Shown here in pieces: positions 56,001 through 63,009 of a stretch of 64,000 bases of DNA; within the stretch, counting starts at the first letter, position 1, and each line of letters starts with the position of its first letter. Both the position numbers and the translations under genes were made by a program. The notes under the pieces were generated by a model that was not told the DNA's origin, ran no database searches, and saw only the letters and a list, made by a program, of their open reading frames with translations. The DNA comes from Bacteroidales bacterium. GTDB taxonomy: Bacteria; Bacteroidota; Bacteroidia; Bacteroidales; UBA4417. Location of the stretch: positions 1 through 64,000 of the forward strand of contig JADJGZ010000002.1 of assembly GCA_016707785.1 (NCBI GenBank), written 5' to 3'.

Positions 56001-56319
56001 CAGGGGATTGAACCTGTACTGAAGGAGAATGGGAATGTGGTATTTCAGAAACAACCTTTATTTCATCCACTTTGGTAATACAGATTCTTCGTACCTGTCC
56101 GTCAACCAGCATTTCACAGGCCCCGCATTTACCAATTCCACATTCAAGACTGCGCTCACGGTTTCTGAGGCTATGGCTATGCACCGGAAAACCAGCCTGG
56201 TGTAGTGCTGCAGCAATCGTAAACCCTTTCTCTCCGATAATCTCTTTTTCGTTGAATAAAAATGTAACTTTTTCAGATACCGGGATTTCCAGGATGGGAT
56301 GCTCACTAATTTTATGCAT
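53083..56319 (-). CDS. Multi-cofactor FAD-dependent oxidoreductase fusion (HcnABC/amine dehydrogenase-like)
   Basis: A 1078-residue single-chain electron-transfer enzyme. Domains in order: a Fer2 [2Fe-2S] (Cys60, 65, 68, 80); a pyridine nucleotide-disulfide reductase-like domain with GAGPAG (121-126) and GAGNIG (268-273); a 4Fe-4S pair, the first with unusual C-x5-C-x2-C-x3-CP spacing (Cys461, 467, 470, 474), the second canonical (Cys495, 498, 501, 505); a BFD-type [2Fe-2S] (Cys606, 608, 642, 647); and a DAO-type FAD domain from about 704 with GGGIGG (710-715). Relatives are the separate subunits of hydrogen cyanide synthase, opine oxidase, and proline or hydroxyproline dehydrogenase; here all parts, plus ferredoxin clusters, are in one protein. 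It should oxidise an amine or amino-acid-like compound in the cytosol and pass electrons on. The substrate is unknown. It is divergent from a TetR gene. Confidence 0.88.
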   Translation of the reverse strand: MHKISEHPILEIPVSEKVTFLFNEKEIIGEKGFTIAAALHQAGFPVHSHSLRNRERSLECGIGKCGACEMLVDGQVRRICITKVDEIKVVSEIPHSHSPSVQVQSPDKPIKIHKTTVVIIGAGPAGLACREELLKQGIDNIVIDNNDKIGGQFLMQTHQFFFFEKEKKFGGMRGFDIAKTLAGDSHEGIFLNSTVWDILEGKRIAVKNINTDEIYYVDADHLVVASGAVPFMPTFENDDLPGVYTAAVVQKMMNSEFTLLGKNVLTVGAGNIGYLTSYQLMQAGAKVKAILEAQPFEGGFPVQANRVRRLGIPIMTSQILLRAIPNEDHSGIIGAVVADCSNFTAVQGTERIIDGIDAINICTGLVPDDQLLIKGNEIFGRHCYGAGDAIRIGEGTSAVVRGKQVAFEILEEMSEPYNYNEYLSVSKEYIDSQQHPYKVIQEPYLPSSGRMHEKPFVLIDCLYGFACNPCEFACPHGAITKTSTSTVPAIDFEKCVGCMDCVYQCPGLAIFGYSLKKDWLFLPIEYHIPEKTEVFLVDNQGAKLGTGIIEKILKKSNKTDIARVKALDISGEELVKVRGFISKQEFPEPVTMTPTLYSKEQEMYVCHCDDVTLGEIVTTIGDRKFISVDEIKHTTRLGMGACRGKRCIRRLKQVLRNKGISIVGDATPRGPLSNQLSMGELFPKTVREEVIIHSKGKSVKKVEARTVIAGGGIGGSSVFRYFAEAGNQPVLINFGRGASWRNIAGGRPAFSLPEIADIARHNLEIFRELQQIKDINLLQTQYVNFAHDEATYKALDESRSWSDAFMVDSKDFSHKISPFISPELKKTYNAALITRDCWQATPGRVIDLIRRLGIENGGKIYEDCQLLDVRKENNKFIVLVKDHEKNFIEFTTDHFVNALGPESEKFTQQLGIETGLYPVKHQAFITRRLPYLGMNGNPLDMLIDRRKYKGFSAVYGQQLGETGQVIGCASPLIEHMEADKNLKINSKEFLEIVSEVFVSWIPQLSSVGFQAVWAGYYVEPRMIIDPELGLFVGLRGQGFMLGQYLAKLYVQKALGKEVPSYFEQLKLKGDGLLEKAFK

Positions 56320-56374
56320 ATTGTTAATTCGTTGATTATTAGATACTAAAGGGAGGGCGTGCCCAGGAGTGTGG

Positions 56375-56382
56375 CAAAATTA
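56375..56382 (-). promoter_or_regulatory. Bacteroidota-type -7 element for the redox fusion gene
   Basis: The minus strand reads TAATTTTG, 56 bases before the ATG at 56319. No -33 TTG at normal spacing. The TetR palindrome lies about 110 bp farther upstream. Confidence 0.4.
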
Positions 56383-56481
56383 ATTGATTTTATGGGTTGT
56401 TATCGGATTAACAATAATTTAGAAAGAGTTCAATTAAAAAACATTTGAATATGTTGCATGTGTAGATTCTTATATTGTTTA

Positions 56482-56489
56482 TATCTTTG
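56482..56489 (+). promoter_or_regulatory. Bacteroidota-type -7 element for the tetR-EFR1 unit
   Basis: TATCTTTG ends directly before the 19-bp palindrome, so the transcription start would fall inside the operator. The TetR gene starts at 56530. Confidence 0.6.
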
Positions 56490-56508
56490 CATACCGACCG
56501 TCGGTATG
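56490..56508. promoter_or_regulatory. TetR-type operator, perfect 19-bp palindrome
   Basis: CATACCGACCGTCGGTATG is a perfect palindrome with 9-bp arms around a central C. Sites of this type are typical of TetR/AcrR regulators. It lies 21 bp before the TetR gene and touches its -7 box, in the divergent gap facing the redox fusion gene, so it points to autorepression. Confidence 0.85.
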
Positions 56509-56529
56509 TTGTGAAAATATTGAATCGTT

Positions 56530-57132
56530 ATGACAGAAAAACTTTCAAAAGACATCAGGATTTCATCCATCATAGCTGCTGCTGTGGAAGAGTTCCTTGA
56601 AAAGGGATACGAAAATTCATCCATGGATGCCATTGCTAAGAAAGCCGGGATTAGCAAAGGTGGCCTCTATCATCATTTCAGAAACAAAGACGAAATCCTT
56701 TCAAATGCTAACAAGGTATTCACAGCCCCGATTATGCAGATGTTTGAAGAGCTTGGTTCGAATAATATGGTCATTCCGGCCTTGAAGAAATATATCGGGG
56801 ATTATATTCAGTACTGGGATCAACACAGGAAAGAACTCCGGTTTTTTTTCCTGAGCATGAATAAAGGATTTTCTGATCCTTCTCTTCTGGGTGATTACAC
56901 GGATTATTTCAGACAGGAATTGGCATTTATTGAAGAAATTTATGCCAAAGGGATGATAAATGGTGATTTAACCTCGCTGAATGCGCGGCAACTGGCCTTA
57001 TCACTGATCTCGGCAATGGATGGCGCTTTAGCTTACTTATTAATTGATGATCAACTCAATCCCGATGAATTGATCCTGTCCTTTCAGCAACAATTTGTAG
57101 AACATTACAAGTCAGCCACATATGCAGAATAA
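56530..57132 (+). CDS. TetR/AcrR family transcriptional regulator
   Basis: A 200-residue repressor. The helix-turn-helix lies at about 10-55 (ISSIIAAAVEEFLEKGYENS, then SMDAIAKKAGISKGGLYHHF). The C-terminal ligand-binding helices fit the family, and the length is usual. The gene lies 21 bp after a perfect 19-bp operator that overlaps its own start site, so it most likely represses itself and the next gene, and perhaps the divergent redox fusion, until a ligand releases it. Its last 11 bases overlap the start of the flavodoxin-ferredoxin gene, so the two are translated together. Confidence 0.93.
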   Translation: MTEKLSKDIRISSIIAAAVEEFLEKGYENSSMDAIAKKAGISKGGLYHHFRNKDEILSNANKVFTAPIMQMFEELGSNNMVIPALKKYIGDYIQYWDQHRKELRFFFLSMNKGFSDPSLLGDYTDYFRQELAFIEEIYAKGMINGDLTSLNARQLALSLISAMDGALAYLLIDDQLNPDELILSFQQQFVEHYKSATYAE

Positions 57133-58195
57133 ATATGATCACTTGCTCCTGATCTATTATTCGGGAACAGGTAACTCTAAAAGAGTTTGTGAGTGGATCG
57201 GAGCATCAGCCGAGAGCCGGGGGATTCATGTGGTTATTTCATCCTATGATCAGTTTGATCCTGAAGTAATGAACACTTTAAAAGGCCGGACACTTATCGG
57301 GTTCTTTTCTGCCACACATGGGTTCAATATGCCACATTCCATGCTTGCATTCTTACTTAAGTTTAAGGGGTTGAAAGGATCAGATGTTTTTATTGGAAAT
57401 ACCCGCGCAGGAATGAAGTTATGGAAATTATTCCTTCCCGGCTTAAGCGGCATAGCAATGTATTTCCCCGCATTAATCATGCTGGCAAAAGGATACAAAT
57501 TAAAAGCCATGTATCCTGTTGACCTTCCCTCAAACTGGATTTCCCTTCATCCTGGTCTCAGACCTAAAGTCGTGGAATCTGTGGTAAACCGATGTAAGCG
57601 ACTTACTACCTGGTTTGCAGGAGAAGTATTGGAAGGCAGAAAAGTATTTCTGAAATCCTTTATCCTCTTACCATTGGACATATTGGTTGCACCTATTGCT
57701 TTGGGGTACTATTTTATTGGAAGGTACCTCATAGCAAAAACTTTTGTTGCTAATTATAACTGTAATAATTGCGGGTTATGTGTGAAACAATGTCCGACAC
57801 ATTCCATCATTATGTATGGAGAACGTCCCTATTGGAAATTCAGTTGTGAAAGCTGTATGCATTGTATGAATTACTGCCCTCAAAGAGCCATTGAAACAGC
57901 TCATTCCTTCATATTTATACTCCTGGCAATTTCAACCTACGCCATTAATCCCTGGCTTGCAGACCTCCTGGAAAGAATAAGCTACCAATGGAGCCCGATG
58001 AATGGAATTTTGAAAGAAGTCCTGCTTTTCCTGGGAAAGTGGTCGGCTATTATTTTCATTTTCTGGGCAGGATATTGGATTCTCCACTATTTAATGAGAA
58101 TCCCGGTCGTGAATAAAATCATCACTTACACCTCGTTTAGTACCTGGAAGTTTTGGCGACGATATCATATCCCGGCTCCGCCATTAAAATCATAA
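57122..58195 (+). CDS. Membrane flavodoxin-ferredoxin protein (EFR1 family)
   Basis: A 357-residue protein joining three parts. A flavodoxin-like N-terminus (YYSGTGNSKRVCEW, about 12-25) should bind FMN. Two 4Fe-4S motifs follow: CNNCGLCVKQCP (about 217-228) and CESCMHCMNYCP (about 243-254). Hydrophobic helices precede and follow the clusters (about 176-196, 258-280, 300-330), so it is membrane-bound. It is a candidate electron carrier between the redox fusion enzyme and the membrane or a low-potential donor; this link is inferred from the shared locus. It overlaps the TetR gene by 11 bp. Confidence 0.85.
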   Translation: MQNKYDHLLLIYYSGTGNSKRVCEWIGASAESRGIHVVISSYDQFDPEVMNTLKGRTLIGFFSATHGFNMPHSMLAFLLKFKGLKGSDVFIGNTRAGMKLWKLFLPGLSGIAMYFPALIMLAKGYKLKAMYPVDLPSNWISLHPGLRPKVVESVVNRCKRLTTWFAGEVLEGRKVFLKSFILLPLDILVAPIALGYYFIGRYLIAKTFVANYNCNNCGLCVKQCPTHSIIMYGERPYWKFSCESCMHCMNYCPQRAIETAHSFIFILLAISTYAINPWLADLLERISYQWSPMNGILKEVLLFLGKWSAIIFIFWAGYWILHYLMRIPVVNKIITYTSFSTWKFWRRYHIPAPPLKS

Positions 58196-58318
58196 CAAAA
58201 TTTTACCCAATGGGCGGTTCAATAAAAAGCTAGATTTATAAAGAAATAGATTTATTAGTCAATTCAGAAACCAGGTCTTCCTGCTGGTCTCAGAAAAAAA
58301 ACCAGTGAATTCATCTTG

Positions 58319-58577
58319 AAACCCCAGCCTTTAGGCTGGGGATAAGTAAATCAACTAAACCATGGCCTTTAGGCCTGACTTATCGGATGGAGAATGCTCG
58401 ACAACGATAAAATAAAGGTTCATAAATCTCTGGTAATTTTCAAAGGAACAATATCCATGAATTCCTGTAAACCAGAATTCAATTCAATTAATTTGTTCAA
58501 CAAACAAGGCACATAGGTCAGGCCTAAAGGCCGGATCCTTATGTCTTTGACAAACCCCAGCCTAAAGGCTGGGGATA
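58319..58577. repeat. Paired-palindrome repeat element (REP/MITE-like)
   Basis: Two copies of a 26-bp sequence flank the element (58319-58344 and 58552-58577); 24 of 26 bases are identical. Each has a near-perfect 20-bp palindrome core: CCCCAGCCTTTAGGCTGGGG on the left and CCCCAGCCTAAAGGCTGGGG on the right, which are reverse complements of each other. Inside lie GGCCTTTAGGCC (58364-58375) and GGCCTAAAGGCC (58521-58532), extended to an inverted GTCAGGCCTAAAGGCC pair. The middle, about 145 bp, has no open frame. The structure is like REP/BIME or a small non-autonomous mobile element in the gap after the EFR1 gene. No transposase is nearby. Confidence 0.75.
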
Positions 58578-58644
58578 CAGAAATGCAATTCAAAACTATC
58601 CAGAAACCTAATTATTCAGAGAATTGTCTGAAAAAGAGTAATTA

Positions 58645-58666
58645 GGGCAGGAATTTATACCTGCCC
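58645..58666 (-). terminator. Likely terminator of the TonB-like gene
   Basis: GGGCAGG (58645-58651) and CCTGCCC (58660-58666) form a 7-bp stem with an 8-base loop, 9 bp past the stop at 58675. The T-run on the minus strand is broken, so it is moderate. Confidence 0.55.
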
Positions 58667-58674
58667 CTGGAAAA

Positions 58675-59361
58675 TTAATTCAGGCGAAACTGAATTGGGA
58701 TACCAAAACTAACTCTAACCGGTTGTTCCCTCTGTTTGCCTGGCTTCCATTTTGGCATCATATTCAATACCCGAACAGATTCTTCATCACAGCCTCCTCC
58801 TATTCCACGCAAAACTTTAATATCCGTCATACTACCATCCTTCTCCACAACAAATGCAATGTAAACAGTACCCTGAATATTTGCAGATTTAGCCATTTCC
58901 GGATATATCAAATGTTCAGAAAGGAATTTTCTCATTGCATCTCCTCCACCCGGATAATCTGGTATTTCTTCAACACCAACAAATATTTCATCAGAGGAAT
59001 TACTTTTTTCATCCGGCAATTCCTTAGCTAAGGTTGGTACGAAAACCGGGATATCTTCAATTTCAGAAGTTTCTGCATTAAAGGGATCATAATCATCCGT
59101 ATTAATTTCATTCTCAACAATATCAATACGGGTGAATGTTTGTGGGATAGCTTTAGGTTTTGGCATCTCATGAGTAGAAATATCAATAATATCCTGGATA
59201 TCATCCTTAATAATTCCTTGAGTAAGTTCAATATGATTTTTAACCGGGCTTTTCCACTCAAAAGCAACCAGTGCTAGAGAGAGAGAAATAATGAGCCCTG
59301 CTTCCAGGAATAGATTCTTGCGAATCTCGAGATCTGCTTTACTGGATTTCTTGGCTTCCAT
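58675..59361 (-). CDS. TonB family energy-transduction protein
   Basis: A 228-residue protein with one N-terminal membrane helix (about 18-34), a Pro/Asp/Glu-rich periplasmic linker, and a TonB_C domain (about 135-228) with YPGGGDAMRKFLSEHLIYPE, GTVYIAFVVEKDGS and the MPKWKPGKQREQPVRV segment. This layout is common in Bacteroidota TonB-like proteins, which pass energy from the inner membrane to outer-membrane receptors. No ExbB, ExbD or receptor gene is beside it. A terminator-like hairpin follows. Confidence 0.9.
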   Translation of the reverse strand: MEAKKSSKADLEIRKNLFLEAGLIISLSLALVAFEWKSPVKNHIELTQGIIKDDIQDIIDISTHEMPKPKAIPQTFTRIDIVENEINTDDYDPFNAETSEIEDIPVFVPTLAKELPDEKSNSSDEIFVGVEEIPDYPGGGDAMRKFLSEHLIYPEMAKSANIQGTVYIAFVVEKDGSMTDIKVLRGIGGGCDEESVRVLNMMPKWKPGKQREQPVRVSFGIPIQFRLN

Positions 59362-59937
59362 GACATAACATTTTAAGGTTCACACTATATTTATTTGTTA
59401 GTGGATGCAAGCCTGATTCGAATTCCATAAAAGGTCATAAATAATTTCTTATCAGTTATCTTCATTTTTGAAATCTGGCCGAAAGGTCCCAAAGACAATC
59501 CAGCCGCTATTTAGCTTAGAAACAGTCATACAGATTCTAAAAGAGTTGAGTATTTAGGTGGATAAAACCTGATCTGAAAATGCAAAGAAAGAATTAAATC
59601 CTAATTCCAATAATTTCAGTACTAAATCTCCAAATAATAGGTGAATAATATGTGTAATTGCCACCAAACAATTTATATGCTTGTATGTTAAATTGTTTGC
59701 AATAATCCATTGACATCTGAATGTGGAGAAGGTTTTTTTTAACCAGTCCATCTTTCTTGATATCAATAACATCTTTCACCAAATCTGGTTTTACCCATTG
59801 ATTATGGCTTTGATTTTTGATGAATTTAAAGTCAAATAGGTTAAACAAAAACTACCTGACCAACTTGTAAACTGCATGAACTATACTTTGTTAAATAGTA
59901 TTCATTCAACTGAAAAATAATTGTTTAGTCGCTTATT
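59362..59937. other. Intergenic stretch, no gene firmly supported
   Basis: A divergent gap of 576 bp, AT-rich. The minus strand has an 84-codon frame (59594-59848) with protein-like composition but no family features or promoter; it could be a decayed gene remnant. I see no RNA fold or repeat. Confidence 0.4.
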
Positions 59938-62934
59938 ATGGAGAATCAACAGGTGAATAAATCAGGCGATACAAGGAAAAGCCATGACAGTACAGCAGTT
60001 TCTGCTGTTGATTTTCCCGTAGTAGGGATAGGGGCTTCTGCCGGTGGATTAGAAGCTTTGCAGGAATTCTTTAAAAATATGCCACCAGATCCCGGGGTAG
60101 CTTTTGTCATTGTCCAGCATTTATCTCCGGACTACAAAAGCCTTATGGATGAACTACTGGCGCGATACACTAAGATGACCATTCATCGTGTGGAAGACGG
60201 AATGTTGGTTGAGGAAAATCACATATATCTCATACCCCCGAGAATGAACATGACCATCTTTCATGGAAAATTACTCCTAAATGAGCAGGCTCCCGGGCGA
60301 TCTTTAAACCTTCCTATCGACATCTTTCTTCGCTCCCTTGCAAAAGATCAGGAGAAGAGTGCTATTGGAATTATCTTATCAGGTACAGGCAGCGATGGAA
60401 CACTTGGAATCCGTGCAATTAAAGAATATGGTGGAATTGCAATGGTTCAGGATGACCAGACTGCCAAGTTCGATGGAATGCCACGCAGTTCTATTTCAAC
60501 AGGCATGGTGGATTTCATTCTGCCTCCAGCAAAACTTGCAGATGAATTGGTGAATTATGTGAAACACCCTCTTATTCGTAAAACTGAACAAATTGAACAT
60601 CAGATAAATAAAGATGAGAACCAGCTTTCCAAAGTAATCTCTATCCTCCGTGATCATAAAGGAGTAGATTTTTCAAATTATAAGGAGAACACCATCATTC
60701 GCAGACTGGAAAAGCGAATCAGCATCAATCGATTTGACAGAATAGATGATTATGTGCGATTTCTGGCTGATAATCAACGGGAAATTCACCTCTTGTTCAA
60801 TGAATTGCTCATTGGGGTTACCCGATTTTTTCGGGACGAGGAGTCTTATAACAAACTCTCCGAAGAGGTGTTAAACAACCTGTTCAAACAAACCGCAATT
60901 AATGAAACACTAAGAGTATGGGTTGCCGGATGTTCCACCGGGGAAGAAGCCTATTCCATTGCGATATTGCTTAAAGAATTCATGCATAAGAATTCGATAC
61001 ATAAAGAAGTTAAAATCTTTGCTACGGATATTGACTCTAATTCCCTTGAATATGCGGGAGCCGGACAGTATCCTGATAGTATCATTTCTGATATTTCACC
61101 TGATATTATCAATAGATATTTCACTCGTAAAGGTGAACGTTTCCAGGTGAATGACTCCATCCGAAGCATGGTCATTTTTGCAAGACACAACCTGCTTCAG
61201 GATCCTCCCTTCTCAAAAATTGACATCATTTCCTGCCGAAATTTATTAATTTATCTTAACAATAATGTTCAGCAGAAAGTGCTGGCATTGTTTTACTTAT
61301 CACTTGTGCCACAGGGATTTCTATTCCTTGGAAGTAGTGAGTCGCTGGGAAATATGTCAGAAGGGTTTTCAATAATCGATAATAAATCCCGTATTTACAG
61401 GCAATCACCTGGTTTCAGGCCCTATATAATCGACAATATGGCTGCTGCCTCAACCCAGAAACTAAGGGCCGAGTTGAAGAATGCGGATGTTTTTTATTCC
61501 CGTGGGAAAATCAAGACTTTTAACCTGGAGAGAATCTTTAGTGACCTTTTAGGTGAATTTGCCCCTCCATCTGTATTAGTGGATGAAAATCTGGATATTG
61601 TGCACACTATTCACCAGGTGAATAAATATATTTCACTGCCGGTAGGACAAGTGAGTCTGAACCTCATAAAGATGCTTCCAAAAGAATTGGGCATCCTTAT
61701 TAGCAGCCTTTTGCGAAGAGCAGAAAAAACCTCTCAGGAAGTCGTCCTGGAAAAAATTGAAGTCCCTGAAATCACGGATAAACTCCTTACTATCTCCAGC
61801 AGAAAAATCCTTGATAAAAAGAATGGAGACTGCTTCTATATCGTGTCATTCATTGAAAAAGACAAGAAAAGTAAAGCAGTTCCGCTTCGTTCCTCTAAAA
61901 AAATTGATTTCAATTTACAGTACCAGGAAAGAATTGAAGAACTGGAAAGGGAGCTGCAATATAAAAGTGAAAACCTGCAGGCTGCTGTAGAGGAACTCGA
62001 AACATCCAATGAAGAACTGCAATCGTCAAACGAAGAATTAATTGCGTCCAATGAAGAACTTCAAAGTACGAATGAAGAACTTCAATCAGTAAATGAGGAG
62101 CTTTATACAGTTAACTCTGAGCATCTTAAAAAGATCGAAGAGTTGACTGAAGCTAATGCCGATATGGATAACTTGTTGAAAAACACTCACATAGGCACCC
62201 TTTTCCTCGACCAGGACCTTACTATTAGAAAAGTCAATAAGGTAGCCTCCGACCTTACCCATATCCTGAATTCAGATATTGGACGACCAATTCACCACTT
62301 ATCTTTCGATCATCTTTATAAAAACTTTATTGATGATGTCAATATGGTGATTGATAGTCTTAAAGTGGTACATGTTGAAGTTCCTGACAAGCAGAAGAAC
62401 TGGTTCCTGATGCGTATTATTCCATATCGGACAGCAGAAAATGCAGTAGCTGGAATCATTATAACATTCGTGGATACAACGACTCTCAGAAAATCAGAAA
62501 CCTTTGTTCATGAATTATCTGAGCGATTACGCATGGCAATGGAAGTTGGTGGTATTTCATGGTGGGAATGGAATTGCCAAACCAATATGGTTACTTCAGG
62601 TGATGCAAGAAGTGCGATGCTGGGATATGAACAGGGTGAAATCGGCTCATTGTTCAGCGATTGGATCAATCTTATTCATGAAGAAGATCGGGACCGGGTG
62701 ATGAACACAATGAAGCAACACCTGGCTGGCAAATCGGATTCCTATGAAGCAGAATATCGGATTCTGGCACGTAATGGATCATATTGTTGGTATAAAGATA
62801 AAGGACGGGTTATTAAATATGACTCCGGAGCGAAACCACTTATCTTCTCGGGAGCCATTATGAATATTACTTCAGAAAAACTTCTTCAGGAGGTGCATGG
62901 AAAAGAAGATGATAACAAAGCCCAGGCTTTGTAA
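59938..62934 (+). CDS. CheB-CheR fusion sensory protein with PAS domains
   Basis: A 998-residue cytosolic signalling protein. The CheB methylesterase part (about 25-215) has the triad Ser34 in GASAGG, His61 in QHLSPD and Asp153 in TGSDGT. The CheR methyltransferase part (about 240-490) has the SAM site VAGCSTGEEAYS (about 329-340) and CRNLLIYL. A degenerate PAS-like region leads to a heptad coiled coil (about 664-750) with repeated SNEELQS units, then two PAS domains (about 750-860 and 862-985, the second with GGISWWEWN). No histidine kinase domain is present; the chain ends after the last PAS. The kinase may come from the gene that follows 75 bp later, so the two may signal together. Confidence 0.9.
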   Translation: MENQQVNKSGDTRKSHDSTAVSAVDFPVVGIGASAGGLEALQEFFKNMPPDPGVAFVIVQHLSPDYKSLMDELLARYTKMTIHRVEDGMLVEENHIYLIPPRMNMTIFHGKLLLNEQAPGRSLNLPIDIFLRSLAKDQEKSAIGIILSGTGSDGTLGIRAIKEYGGIAMVQDDQTAKFDGMPRSSISTGMVDFILPPAKLADELVNYVKHPLIRKTEQIEHQINKDENQLSKVISILRDHKGVDFSNYKENTIIRRLEKRISINRFDRIDDYVRFLADNQREIHLLFNELLIGVTRFFRDEESYNKLSEEVLNNLFKQTAINETLRVWVAGCSTGEEAYSIAILLKEFMHKNSIHKEVKIFATDIDSNSLEYAGAGQYPDSIISDISPDIINRYFTRKGERFQVNDSIRSMVIFARHNLLQDPPFSKIDIISCRNLLIYLNNNVQQKVLALFYLSLVPQGFLFLGSSESLGNMSEGFSIIDNKSRIYRQSPGFRPYIIDNMAAASTQKLRAELKNADVFYSRGKIKTFNLERIFSDLLGEFAPPSVLVDENLDIVHTIHQVNKYISLPVGQVSLNLIKMLPKELGILISSLLRRAEKTSQEVVLEKIEVPEITDKLLTISSRKILDKKNGDCFYIVSFIEKDKKSKAVPLRSSKKIDFNLQYQERIEELERELQYKSENLQAAVEELETSNEELQSSNEELIASNEELQSTNEELQSVNEELYTVNSEHLKKIEELTEANADMDNLLKNTHIGTLFLDQDLTIRKVNKVASDLTHILNSDIGRPIHHLSFDHLYKNFIDDVNMVIDSLKVVHVEVPDKQKNWFLMRIIPYRTAENAVAGIIITFVDTTTLRKSETFVHELSERLRMAMEVGGISWWEWNCQTNMVTSGDARSAMLGYEQGEIGSLFSDWINLIHEEDRDRVMNTMKQHLAGKSDSYEAEYRILARNGSYCWYKDKGRVIKYDSGAKPLIFSGAIMNITSEKLLQEVHGKEDDNKAQAL

Positions 62935-63009
62935 GTAATTGAGAAGAAGTATTACAATCTCAAAAATAAAACAGAACCACAAACATCCTGACAGCAAACC
63001 TTCCTGTTT

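Noticed and set aside
58319..58577. CRISPR array or complete insertion sequence
   Set aside because: Only two end copies, no regular spacers, no cas genes and no transposase frame; the inverted symmetry fits REP/MITE-like repeats better.
59594..59848. 84-codon minus-strand frame in the TonB/CheB-CheR gap
   Set aside because: Composition is protein-like but there is no recognisable domain, no promoter and no neighbour context; kept only as a possible gene remnant in the intergenic note.
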